A DNA stretch of 37,296 nucleotides from Actinomycetota bacterium (GTDB taxonomy: Bacteria; Actinomycetota; Actinomycetes; Nanopelagicales; Nanopelagicaceae), in contig VGBN01000012.1 of NCBI GenBank assembly GCA_016870455.1, forward strand, positions 1 to 37,296. The letters are read 5' to 3'. Below the pieces are notes generated by a model, which was given only the letters and a program-made list of their open reading frames with translations, ran no database searches and was not told the origin of the DNA. Shown here piece after piece: positions 9,225-16,673 of this stretch. Position 1 is the stretch's first letter. Every line of letters begins with the position of its first letter. A program made the translations under genes and the position numbers.

Positions 9225-9740
9225 TTTTTTGTAATACCTAAACTGACAAGGTGAGATTTCCTCACTACTGATTAACTCAAAACCTTTTGTCAAATCTGAT
9301 ATAGAAATTTGATTTTCACCACTCTTTTCCTGGTTAACAGTTAAATACAGATTATCAATTAATCCCTGCCTCACCATTTCTAATAGAAGCTTTGGTCCAG
9401 CCTCGATAAGTAAATTTATCGGTGTAGTTTTAGTGGCTTCAAAGTTGTTTGCGATTTCACTTATGAATTCAGCAGGAGAGAGTGAGAATTGTTTAGCTAA
9501 TTGATTTTTTGGTTGCAATCTAACTTTTGAGTGGGTAAGAATATAAAGTGGAATTGGTGTGCGTTTGTAAGGCTCTCGTCGGGCGGTATTTCCACCGATT
9601 AAGATCAGATCACTCTTTTGGCGAAGTGCTTTAAATCGGCTTCGATCTGCCTCAGTTGAAAGGCCGATCGATGATCCGACCAGGGTAGTTGAGCCATCTT
9701 TGCCCACAATTAGGTTGGCGCAGGTGATCACTTCTCGCAT
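9213..9740 (-). CDS. RibD C-terminal-domain (dihydrofolate reductase-like) protein
   Basis: This 175-residue protein has the fold signature of the RibD C-terminal reductase domain: an N-terminal strand with substrate loop (ANLIVGKDGSTTLVGSS), a nucleotide-binding region (DLILIGGNTARREPY) and LLIEAGPKLLLEMVRQGLIDNLYLTV near the end. Such stand-alone domains in actinobacteria are called pyrimidine reductase or deaminase-reductase-like. A role in riboflavin or deazaflavin synthesis is possible but no such neighbour is seen. There is no deaminase domain. The ATG start has TAGCCT eight bases upstream, slightly longer than the usual leaderless spacing here. It diverges from the small Cys-rich gene with only 47 bases between. 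Confidence 0.8.
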   Translation of the reverse strand: MREVITCANLIVGKDGSTTLVGSSIGLSTEADRSRFKALRQKSDLILIGGNTARREPYKRTPIPLYILTHSKVRLQPKNQLAKQFSLSPAEFISEIANNFEATKTTPINLLIEAGPKLLLEMVRQGLIDNLYLTVNQEKSGENQISISDLTKGFELISSEEISPCQFRYYKKLTN

Positions 9741-9775
9741 AGTGCTTAAGGCTACCCACTGTCAGTGGTCAGCTC

Positions 9776-9781
9776 TAATCT
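9776..9781 (+). promoter_or_regulatory. Predicted -10 box (TAATCT), leaderless start of the four-cysteine protein gene
   Basis: TAATCT, then TTAGCA, then ATG at 9788. No Shine-Dalgarno is present. Confidence 0.6.
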
Positions 9782-9787
9782 TTAGCA

Positions 9788-10006
9788 ATGATCATCGATT
9801 GTGAAAGTTGTGTAATGCGCGATATCGCCTGTGGCGATTGTGTTGTATCAGTGCTGCTGCAAATCTCACCAGCACCTGTTAAAAAAGCTGAGCTAAGTAA
9901 CACCCATGCGGCTGCAATAAATAATCTAGCCAAGGTTGGCTTGGTTCCCCCCTTGCGATTTACCCCTGGCAGCAAAGGCCAAGGTGGCAGAAAGAAAACT
10001 GGGTAG
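9788..10006 (+). CDS. Small four-cysteine protein, probable zinc ribbon
   Basis: This is a 72-residue protein of unknown function. The N-terminus carries two CxxC pairs (Cys5, Cys8, Cys15, Cys18) within CESCVMRDIACGDCVVSVLL, a spacing suited to one zinc or iron site. A conserved-looking NNLAKVGLVPPLRF stretch follows and then a basic tail. I recall similar short proteins (CxxC...RxxACxDCVV...GLVPPLR) in many actinobacteria, so it is not a random ORF; the antisense ORF 9775-9975 has no comparable pattern. The start is set by the leaderless promoter. It lies directly upstream of the NlpC/P60 gene in the same direction, but that gene has its own promoter. No membrane segment or signal peptide is visible. 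Confidence 0.8.
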   Translation: MIIDCESCVMRDIACGDCVVSVLLQISPAPVKKAELSNTHAAAINNLAKVGLVPPLRFTPGSKGQGGRKKTG

Positions 10007-10088
10007 ATAGGCGCAAAATCTTATTAATTTTAGGTAATTCTCAGCCGAGCACGCTTGCGATGGGTTGAGTTTGCCCACTTTAAGCAGT

Positions 10089-10094
10089 TAGCCT
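10089..10094 (+). promoter_or_regulatory. Predicted -10 box (TAGCCT), leaderless start of the NlpC/P60 gene
   Basis: TAGCCT, then TTCTTG, then ATG at 10101. The 6-base spacing selects ATG 10101 over the in-frame TTG at 10098. Confidence 0.6.
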
Positions 10095-10100
10095 TTCTTG

Positions 10101-11102
10101 ATGAGGTACTCCTTGCGCTGGATTTTTGCCTTTGTTATCGCAGTTGGTCTTTTATTTCCAATCTCAGCAAATGCTGCGCCAAATCTAATTGAGGTGCAGG
10201 GCAGGGTACGAGAGCTACAGGAGCAGGCAACAACCGCCGCCGAGGGTGCCCAAGAGGCAAAGGTGCAGTTAGCAAAGTTAAAAAAGACCTTAGAGACTGT
10301 GCAACAGCAGGCAAGTCAACAAGGTGCTTCAGTTACTGCACTTAATAAATCAATTGGCGTAATTGCAAATGAGCGTTACAAATCTGGCCCACTTAGCCAA
10401 TCACTTGAGTTGCTCTTTTCCACCGATCCAACACTTTACCTATCAGCAGCTGGCTCATTAGAGGCGGTAACTAGACAAAAGACAGCGGATTTAAAGAAAT
10501 TCTCAGTTGCAACCCAAAGATTAACTGCAACCTCATTAACTGTAGAAGATAAGTTAGCGATGGTAAAAGCTGCAGAGGCGAAATTTACTAGGCAGTTGGC
10601 CCTGGCAAACTCTAAGTTAAAAGAGGCAGAGGCATTACTTGCTAAGTTAACAGCGGCCGAACGGGAGCGGTTAGCAAAATTAACTGAGGATGAAGAGGAT
10701 GCAGATCAACAAAAGTCTTTAAGTGATGCTAGTAAGTACGCTACTTTATCTGGCCGGGCCGGTACAGCAATTAAATATGCCCTAGCTCAGATTGGGGATA
10801 AGTATGTATTTGGAGCAGATGGGCTTACCTACTGGGATTGCTCTGGCTTGACCATGCGCGCCTTTGCCGCTGCAGGTGTATCCCTGCCTCACTCATCGAG
10901 AGCACAGTATCGATATGGCAAGGCGGTAGCTAAAAAAGATTTACGACCTGGAGATTTAGTATTTTTTGGTAAACCAATTTCACATGTGGGAATTTATTTA
11001 GGACCGGATCGAATGCTGCATGCACCTAGATCAGGCAGCCGGGTAAAAATTGCCAATATGAATATGGGTAAGAAACCTTATATTGGAGCTCGCCGTCTCT
11101 AA
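10101..11102 (+). CDS. Secreted NlpC/P60 peptidoglycan endopeptidase with coiled-coil N-terminus
   Basis: This is a cell-wall hydrolase expected to cut stem-peptide bonds of peptidoglycan outside the membrane. A signal peptide (RYSLRWIFAFVIAVGLLFPISANA) is followed by a long Ala/Gln/Lys-rich coiled coil (about residues 27-200), then the NlpC/P60 domain in the last 115 residues. The catalytic Cys lies in YWDCSGLTMRAFAAAG and the His in ISHVGIYLGPDRMLHAP. The architecture resembles RipA-like enzymes, whose coiled coil can gate activity. I place the start at ATG 10101; the ORF track used TTG 10098. The downstream pimB-like gene overlaps by 20 bases. As I recall, mycobacteria also place an NlpC/P60 gene (Rv2190c) close to pimB'. 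Confidence 0.93.
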   Translation: MRYSLRWIFAFVIAVGLLFPISANAAPNLIEVQGRVRELQEQATTAAEGAQEAKVQLAKLKKTLETVQQQASQQGASVTALNKSIGVIANERYKSGPLSQSLELLFSTDPTLYLSAAGSLEAVTRQKTADLKKFSVATQRLTATSLTVEDKLAMVKAAEAKFTRQLALANSKLKEAEALLAKLTAAERERLAKLTEDEEDADQQKSLSDASKYATLSGRAGTAIKYALAQIGDKYVFGADGLTYWDCSGLTMRAFAAAGVSLPHSSRAQYRYGKAVAKKDLRPGDLVFFGKPISHVGIYLGPDRMLHAPRSGSRVKIANMNMGKKPYIGARRL

Positions 11103-12240
11103 TCAACAAAAAGTTCTATTAGTCACCAATGATCTAGGGCCTAGAGCAGGTGGCATTGAGACATTTGTGCTTGGTTTAATTGAAGGCTTACCCAAGAACT
11201 GTTTGACGATTTATACCTCCAGCCAAAAAGGCGATCAGGCATTTGATCAACAATTACTACAAAAATACGGGGTAGTGGTAATTCGAGATCGGGCGAGAAT
11301 TTTGTTGCCAACTCCAAGAGTTTTAGGTAGGGCGGTAAAAATTCTTAAAGAAAGCGGGGCAAAAAATATTTGGTTTGGCGCAGCCGCACCGCTTGGTTTA
11401 ATGGCCGGCAAATTAAGAGCAGCTGGTGCTACCAATATCGTTGCTTTATCTCATGGCCATGAGGTGTGGTGGGCAAAGATTCCAATGCTCAAAGGCTTGC
11501 TCAAAAAGATCATCACCGAGGTGGATTATTTGGGATATTTGGGTGAGTTCACAAAGAGTCAGATTATTAAGGTAAGTGGTGAGAGTAAAAAGTTTGTGCA
11601 AATTGCACCTGGCATCGATACCAATCACTTTACTCCCCGCCCACCACGGAAGGATTTAATTGAAAAGTATCGATTAGATGGCAGGCAAGTGATTGTCAGT
11701 GTTGGCAGATTGGTCCACCGAAAAGGACAAGATGAGTTAGTGAAGGCATTGCCAAAAATTCTGGAGAGATTTCCAGATGCAATTTTGCTATTAGTCGGTG
11801 AAGGGCCAATTAAACATATGTTGTTTAACTCGGCTAAACAATTAGGTGTATTACCAAAGGTAGTTTTTGCCGGAAGAGTCTCCCATGATGAGTTGCCAGA
11901 TTACATATCTTTAGGGCAGGTCTTTGCTATGCCAGTTCGATCAAGATTTTCTGGATTAGAGGTGGAGGGACTTGGCATTGTCTATTTAGAGGCAAGTGCC
12001 TGTGGCCTACCAATAATAGTTGGAAACTCTGGCGGAGCAGTTGATGCGGTTCTAGATAAGGTTACCGGCTTGCTGGTAGATGGAAATGACTGCGCAGATA
12101 TTGCTGAAAAAATATCTCAATTGCTAGCAAATCCCACCGCTGCCAAGCAGCTAGGTCAAGCAGGTAGGGGTTGGGTGATTGAAAACTGGCAAGCTTCTAC
12201 TTGGTCAAAGAAATTTAACCAGATACTAATTGGTGATTAA
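11083..12240 (+). CDS. pimB: GT4-family glycosyltransferase, probable PimB'-type phosphatidylinositol mannosyltransferase
   Basis: This enzyme is predicted to transfer mannose from GDP-mannose to phosphatidylinositol monomannoside on the inner membrane face. It is a 385-residue GT-B protein: an acceptor-side motif near the start (NDLGPRAGGIETFV), the donor-domain motif VGRLVHRKGQDELVKALPKI, and the EX7E motif in EVEGLGIVYLEASACGLPII. The last stretch, preceded by RSRFSG, closely resembles PimB' rather than general GT4 enzymes. The neighbours support this: NlpC/P60 upstream and fadD nearby, as around mycobacterial Rv2188c. The only plausible start is TTG 11083, inside the end of the NlpC gene (20-base overlap), implying coupled translation. 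Its 3' end overlaps the convergent regulator gene by 15 bases. Exact acceptor is inferred. Confidence 0.82.
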   Translation: MELAVSNQQKVLLVTNDLGPRAGGIETFVLGLIEGLPKNCLTIYTSSQKGDQAFDQQLLQKYGVVVIRDRARILLPTPRVLGRAVKILKESGAKNIWFGAAAPLGLMAGKLRAAGATNIVALSHGHEVWWAKIPMLKGLLKKIITEVDYLGYLGEFTKSQIIKVSGESKKFVQIAPGIDTNHFTPRPPRKDLIEKYRLDGRQVIVSVGRLVHRKGQDELVKALPKILERFPDAILLLVGEGPIKHMLFNSAKQLGVLPKVVFAGRVSHDELPDYISLGQVFAMPVRSRFSGLEVEGLGIVYLEASACGLPIIVGNSGGAVDAVLDKVTGLLVDGNDCADIAEKISQLLANPTAAKQLGQAGRGWVIENWQASTWSKKFNQILIGD

Positions 12241-12834
12241 ATTATTTTCGATGCCGATTGCAACCGCCTGAGCGCGATTTGCAGCTCCTAACTTTCGATA
12301 GATGTTTGCTAGATGGGTTTTGATTGTAGCTTCAGTTAAAAACAAGACCGCCCCAATTGCATTTGCTGTTGCCCCGGATGAAAGTAGTGAGAGCACCTCT
12401 AACTCTCTGGGGGTGAGATCAAAATCTTTTCTAACTTTAGATTTTTTGATCTCACCAGCTTTTAGAAACCTATCTACACCAGCAGCCACACTTTGTACTA
12501 CCTCAATAAGTGAATCAGTTGGTGCCGATTTGGTAATAAAGGCGGCTGCACCAGCTGCCTTGGCTAACTCAAGTGTTTGTTGATCATCATGCATTGTCAG
12601 CACCACAAATTTACTCTTCATCTTGGCAGTATGTGCTTGTTTGATTACCTCCAATCCGCTTGCGGCACCAAGATTTATATCAACTACTGTGATTTCAGGT
12701 TGGTGGGTGTTTAGCATGGCAAGTGCTTGATTTACAGTTGCAGCCTCAGCAACTACCTCAAAGTTTTTTTCTTTAAGCGCCGTCGCAACTGCAGCTCTAA
12801 TTAGCGCATGATCATCTACTAGCAGTACTCGCAC
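12226..12834 (-). CDS. NarL/FixJ-type response regulator
   Basis: This two-domain DNA-binding regulator is predicted to be phosphorylated by the adjacent kinase. The receiver domain (residues 1-120) keeps the acidic pocket (LLVDDHALIR, Asp7/8), phosphoacceptor Asp52 (VVDINLG), switch Thr80 (VVLTMHDD) and Lys102 (FITKSA). A LuxR-type helix-turn-helix occupies about 135-198 (LTPRELEVLSLLSSGATANAIG, EATIKTHLANIYRKLG). The start is GTG, one base after the kinase stop (TAA A GTG), so the pair is translationally coupled. It belongs to a fadD-kinase-regulator run. A role in controlling lipid genes is inference from that linkage only. Confidence 0.93.
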   Translation of the reverse strand: MRVLLVDDHALIRAAVATALKEKNFEVVAEAATVNQALAMLNTHQPEITVVDINLGAASGLEVIKQAHTAKMKSKFVVLTMHDDQQTLELAKAAGAAAFITKSAPTDSLIEVVQSVAAGVDRFLKAGEIKKSKVRKDFDLTPRELEVLSLLSSGATANAIGAVLFLTEATIKTHLANIYRKLGAANRAQAVAIGIENNLITN

Positions 12835-12835
12835 T

Positions 12836-13405
12836 TTAAAAGGTAATCTCTACCAAAGTACCAGCTGCGGTTGAATCAACCTTGATTTGTGCCCCAATCA
12901 GGGCAAGCCGCTCAATTACCCCAGTCATACCAAATGAATTGGGCTTATCTTTAACTCCACCACCGCCATCATCTACTACCGAGATTCGCTTTGGCTCTAA
13001 AGTGATTTTAATCTGCTGGCAGTTTGCATATCGCTTTGCATTTAATACTAACTCTCGGATAACTCGAAGTAACTCATATTTGTGGGCTGCATCAGGGAGG
13101 ATCTCACCTGTGACCTCAAAATTTATTGATGTATCTGAAAGTAGTGGTTGTACCTGATCTTGAACTTGTTGATAAAAACTCTTTGAATCTTGAGTTCGCA
13201 GCTCATAAATCTCATCTCGCACCTGATTTAGTATTGCTGAGAGGGTAAGGCGCAGATCACGCAGGGTAGAGCGATTTTTACTCCCTAAATTCTCATCACC
13301 AATTACTTGATCTAATCGATAGCCAAAGGCAGCTAACTCTTGAGCAAGTCCATCATGAAGCTCTCGAGCAAGTCGAGTACGTTCTGAATTAGGCGAAGAG
13401 TTCAT
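12836..13405 (-). CDS. Sensor-less cytoplasmic histidine kinase (HisKA_3 + HATPase)
   Basis: This 189-residue kinase consists almost only of the catalytic core. A HisKA_3 dimerisation helix carries the phospho-His (RLARELHDGLAQELAAFGYRL, His17 from the ATG). An ATPase domain follows with an N-box-like RELVLNAKRYA, a G1-like VVDDGGGGVKDK and the ending TLVEITF. No transmembrane segment or sensor domain exists; the upstream DNA is fadD coding sequence, so there is no room for one in this gene. I prefer ATG 13405; the ORF track's TTG at 13420 adds five residues. Either way the start lies inside fadD (17 or 32 bases of overlap). The regulator gene follows one base after the stop. The signal must come from a partner protein or a cytosolic cue. 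Confidence 0.88.
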   Translation of the reverse strand: MNSSPNSERTRLARELHDGLAQELAAFGYRLDQVIGDENLGSKNRSTLRDLRLTLSAILNQVRDEIYELRTQDSKSFYQQVQDQVQPLLSDTSINFEVTGEILPDAAHKYELLRVIRELVLNAKRYANCQQIKITLEPKRISVVDDGGGGVKDKPNSFGMTGVIERLALIGAQIKVDSTAAGTLVEITF

Positions 13406-15173
13406 CAATCTCGCGAGCAAATTGCTGCGAAACTACATGGCGCTTTACAGATAACTTAGCGGTCAATTGTCCGCCAGGAATTGTGAAGTCAACCGGTAAA
13501 ATTGTGAACTTTCGAATTGACTCAGCCCTACTGACAGCCTTATTAGTCTCATCAACTGCAGTTTGAATTACCGCTTGCAGGGTTGGATCCTTAGCTAAAT
13601 CAGCGATTGATGCACCCTCTTTTTTGTTAGCAGCAGCCCAAGGCTTAATCGCATCTGGATCAATTGTTATCAATGCCGCGATAAATGGTTTGTTATCACC
13701 AACCACCATGCATTGGCTAATAAGTGGATGTGAACGCAATCTGTCTTCTAATACGGCAGGCGCAACATTCTTACCGCCTGCGGTAACAATTAGCTCTTTC
13801 TTACGGCCAACAATTGATAGGTAACCTTCATCATCAATCTTTCCAAGATCTCCTGATTTAAAGTAACCATCTGAGGTGAAGGTCTCTTTGTTTGCTGCAT
13901 CATTTTGCCAATAACCTTGCATCACAATTGCACCTTTTATTAAGACCTCGCCATCTTCAGCGATCTTGATTGTGGTGCCTGGGATTGGCTTACCAACTGA
14001 TCCAACCTTGTGTGCGGTTGTTAAATTCAATGTTGCACCGGCTGTAGTTTCGGTTAATCCATAACCTTCTAAAACTCTAATACCAGCTCCACGATAGAAG
14101 TGGCCAAGGCGTTCACCTAATGGCGCACCACCTGAGATCGCAGCCTCTACTCTGCCACCTAAACCGGTGCGAATCTTTACATAAACCAACTTATCAAATA
14201 ACCCATGTTGCAATTTCAAAAGTGGTGAGATCTTTTTACTATCTAAAGCCTTGCTATAAGCGATTGCTACCTCAGCAGCTTTATGGAAGATCTTTCCTTT
14301 ACCAGCTGCTTGTGCCTTTGCTTCAGCGCCGTTGTAAACCTTTTCAAATATACGTGGCACTGCCAATACGAAGGTTGGCTTAAATGATGCCAGGTCTATT
14401 GGTAGTTTTGTTAAATCGCTGCAATGGGCAAGATGTAAGCCAGCGGTAATTGAACCAATTTGCACCATTCGACCAAAGACGTGGGCAACTGGCAGGAACA
14501 AAAGAGTTGAACCACCAGGCTTTAAGAATAGATCACTTGCGCCATTGACCACATTTCCGCACTCAGATAAGAAGTTTCCATGTGTTAACTGCACACCTTT
14601 TGGTTTACCAGTGGTGCCAGAGGTATAAATTAAAGTTGCAAGTGTCTCTGGTTTTAATCTCTCACGACGTTTTGCAATTTCATCATCACTTACATCTTTT
14701 CCTTCATGGGTCAAGGTGGCAAGTGCGTTGTAGGTAATATTCCAAACTTTCTTACATGCAGCAGGTAGTACCGGTTGGACTAACTCTGCCAATGCCGGAG
14801 TCTCAACAATTATTGCAACTGCCGCAGAGTCAGTTAATATCCACTCCACCTGTTCTGCGCTAGAGGTTTCATAAATAGGTACCGGAACTGCACCGGCATA
14901 CCAGATTGCAAAATCTAGAACTGTCCACTCATACCGAGTCTTTGCCATAATCGCTACTCGGTCGCCAAATGAGATACCAGCTGCGATCAATCCCTTGGCA
15001 ACAGCCTTGATCTCCTCCTCATACTCTTTGGCGGTAACAGCTTGCCAGCCATCACCTAATGGGCGGGAGACGATTACTCGTTGCGGCTCAAAGTGAGCTC
15101 TTTCTGAAATTAGATTTGTTAAGTTGCCGGCGACTGCGGCTGGAATTAATGCTGGAATAGTTATCTCATTCAT
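13389..15173 (-). CDS. fadD: Long-chain fatty-acid-CoA ligase (AMP-forming)
   Basis: This enzyme activates fatty acids with ATP and CoA through an acyl-adenylate, at the cytoplasmic membrane face. The 594-residue protein shows the ANL-superfamily motifs: LIYTSGTTGKPKGVQLTHGN (residues 181-200), the substrate-site motif GYGLTETTAGATLN, the hinge region YFKSGDLGKIDDEGYLSIVGRKKELI, and a C-terminal lysine in QLTAKLSVKRH. The type resembles actinobacterial FadD15-like ligases next to pimB'. TAGCGT exactly six bases before the ATG suggests a leaderless start and makes this the head of the fadD-kinase-regulator unit. It diverges from the SRPBCC gene with 99 bases between. Confidence 0.93.
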   Translation of the reverse strand: MNEITIPALIPAAVAGNLTNLISERAHFEPQRVIVSRPLGDGWQAVTAKEYEEEIKAVAKGLIAAGISFGDRVAIMAKTRYEWTVLDFAIWYAGAVPVPIYETSSAEQVEWILTDSAAVAIIVETPALAELVQPVLPAACKKVWNITYNALATLTHEGKDVSDDEIAKRRERLKPETLATLIYTSGTTGKPKGVQLTHGNFLSECGNVVNGASDLFLKPGGSTLLFLPVAHVFGRMVQIGSITAGLHLAHCSDLTKLPIDLASFKPTFVLAVPRIFEKVYNGAEAKAQAAGKGKIFHKAAEVAIAYSKALDSKKISPLLKLQHGLFDKLVYVKIRTGLGGRVEAAISGGAPLGERLGHFYRGAGIRVLEGYGLTETTAGATLNLTTAHKVGSVGKPIPGTTIKIAEDGEVLIKGAIVMQGYWQNDAANKETFTSDGYFKSGDLGKIDDEGYLSIVGRKKELIVTAGGKNVAPAVLEDRLRSHPLISQCMVVGDNKPFIAALITIDPDAIKPWAAANKKEGASIADLAKDPTLQAVIQTAVDETNKAVSRAESIRKFTILPVDFTIPGGQLTAKLSVKRHVVSQQFAREIDELFA

Positions 15174-15179
15174 AGACCC

Positions 15180-15185
15180 ACGCTA
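15180..15185 (-). promoter_or_regulatory. Predicted -10 box (TAGCGT), leaderless start of fadD
   Basis: TAGCGT, then GGGTCT, then ATG at 15173 on the minus strand. No Shine-Dalgarno is present. Confidence 0.6.
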
Positions 15186-15260
15186 CTGGCTTCCACTAAA
15201 TTGCGCTAGAACCTATTGATAACTCTCAGGAATGGGCTAATCGGGTTGGCTACTTCAGGG

Positions 15261-15266
15261 TAACCT
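15261..15266 (+). promoter_or_regulatory. Predicted -10 box (TAACCT), leaderless start of the SRPBCC-glk unit
   Basis: TAACCT, then TGCGCC with the intervening T counted as spacing six, then ATG at 15273. No Shine-Dalgarno is present. Confidence 0.6.
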
Positions 15267-15272
15267 TGCGCC

Positions 15273-15707
15273 ATGAGCAACCCAACCACCTCCACCGTAA
15301 CAATCTCAGCCAGCGCAGATGATGTCCGGGCTGTTCTCTTTGATATTGCAAACTTTCCAACCTGGTCTACCTCATTTAAGTCAGTAACAGTGCTGGCATC
15401 AAATGGCGATGGCAGAGTTACACAGGCGAAATTTTCTGTTGATGCTGGTGCATTAAAGGATAAGCCAACCTTAAATTTTGATTGGTCTGGGTATCCAGAT
15501 CGAGTGGATTACTCACTTGAGGATGCTGACCTATTAACCGATATGAGTGGGGCATACATCGTTAAAGATAATGGTGATGAGTCTGAGGTTACCTTTGAAT
15601 TAACCGTTGCATTATCTATGCCTGTTCCAGATGTCATGCGAACTAAGGCAGAGAAAGCAACAATTGATTTAACCTTAAAACAGTTAAAGGAAAAACTGGA
15701 AAATTAA
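15273..15707 (+). CDS. SRPBCC (START-like / polyketide cyclase-type) protein
   Basis: This 144-residue soluble protein has the START-like fold pattern: ISASADDVRAVLFDIANFPTWSTSFKSVTV at the N-terminus, strand-rich middle, and a long C-terminal helix ending in LKQLKEKLEN. Such proteins bind hydrophobic ligands, but no ligand can be assigned. As I recall, a protein of this type (Rv2185c) lies near fadD15 and pimB' in mycobacteria, so association with lipid handling is reasonable inference. Its stop codon directly abuts the TTG of the glucokinase gene. There is no signal peptide. Confidence 0.85.
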   Translation: MSNPTTSTVTISASADDVRAVLFDIANFPTWSTSFKSVTVLASNGDGRVTQAKFSVDAGALKDKPTLNFDWSGYPDRVDYSLEDADLLTDMSGAYIVKDNGDESEVTFELTVALSMPVPDVMRTKAEKATIDLTLKQLKEKLEN

Positions 15708-16673
15708 TTGAGCAACAATATTGCAACATCTGCTCTAACAATTGGTATTGATATTGGTGGCACCAAGGTATTAGGTGGGGTAGTAGATAACAAGGGCACA
15801 ATTATTGACTCTGCCCGACGTCCTACCCCTGCAAGCGGCGGAGCTGCGCTAATAACCACCATTATTGATTTGATTAAAGAGTTTCAAGGCAAACATCAAA
15901 TCGCAGGAATTGGTATCAGCGTCGCAGCATTAATCTCAAAAGATCAAGGCACAATCGTAGGTGCACCAAATATTGCAAATTTAAGTAAGTTAAATTTTGT
16001 GGCTGAGTTAAAAAAAGTTTTTAATCTTCCAGTAATCGCTGAAAATGATGCAAATGCAGCCATGTGGGCTGAGTATAAATTTGGAAATGCTCAAGGATTA
16101 AATCCCGTTATATTTTTCATTATTGGCACTGGCATGGGTGGCGGTCTAGTAGTTGATGGGAAATTGTTTAGAGGAGCTAATGGAATTGGCGCAGAGTTTG
16201 GTCACATGATTGTGCAACCAAATGGTTTGCAATGTGGTTGTGGAGCATTTGGCTGTATCGAGCAGTACGCATCCGGAAGTGCATTAATGCGTTATGCAAA
16301 AGAGGCGATCGCCGCCAACCCAAAGCAAGCTGAGGCGTTATTACCTATGTGTAATGGTGATTTTGCCAATCTAACTGGCTCTATTTTGACCCAAGCAGCG
16401 AAAAATGGTGATGAGTTGGCACTTGCTGCATTTGATAAACAAGCAGATTGGCTGGGTAGCGCCTGCGCCTCCTACACATTGTTGCTAGATCCGCAGGCGA
16501 TCGTAGTTGGTGGTGGTGTAGTTGAGGCAGGGGAGTTGTTTCTAACTAGGGTAAGAAATGCAATGGAGAGGTATATGCCATTTGCTGGTACTCATCTGTT
16601 ACCAAAAATTATTGCGGCCAAACACGGCAATGATGCTGGCTTAATTGGAGCGGCGGATTTAGTTAGAGACTAG
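15708..16673 (+). CDS. glk: ROK-family glucokinase
   Basis: This enzyme is predicted to phosphorylate glucose with ATP (some actinobacterial homologues also use polyphosphate). The 321-residue protein has the N-terminal phosphate loop GIDIGGTK (about 13-20), the catalytic-aspartate motif AENDANAAMWAEY (111-123), and GTGMGGGLVVDGKLFRGANG. The ROK zinc motif has His166 and Cys176, Cys178 and Cys183 (LQCGCGAFGCIEQ). It starts with TTG immediately after the SRPBCC stop, so translation is probably coupled. A ROK glucokinase in the same general neighbourhood in Streptomyces (glkA) supports the name. The last 11 bases overlap the convergent hydrolase gene. Confidence 0.87.
   Translation: MSNNIATSALTIGIDIGGTKVLGGVVDNKGTIIDSARRPTPASGGAALITTIIDLIKEFQGKHQIAGIGISVAALISKDQGTIVGAPNIANLSKLNFVAELKKVFNLPVIAENDANAAMWAEYKFGNAQGLNPVIFFIIGTGMGGGLVVDGKLFRGANGIGAEFGHMIVQPNGLQCGCGAFGCIEQYASGSALMRYAKEAIAANPKQAEALLPMCNGDFANLTGSILTQAAKNGDELALAAFDKQADWLGSACASYTLLLDPQAIVVGGGVVEAGELFLTRVRNAMERYMPFAGTHLLPKIIAAKHGNDAGLIGAADLVRD

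Noticed and set aside
9775-9975. 66-residue minus-strand ORF opposite the four-cysteine gene
   Set aside because: The plus-strand ORF has the CxxC pairs, a well-spaced promoter and a familiar conserved pattern; the antisense has none.
10007-10100. c-di-AMP (ydaO) riboswitch before the NlpC/P60 gene, as seen before some actinobacterial wall hydrolases
   Set aside because: The gap is too short, lacks the conserved ydaO blocks, and the leaderless promoter leaves no leader RNA.
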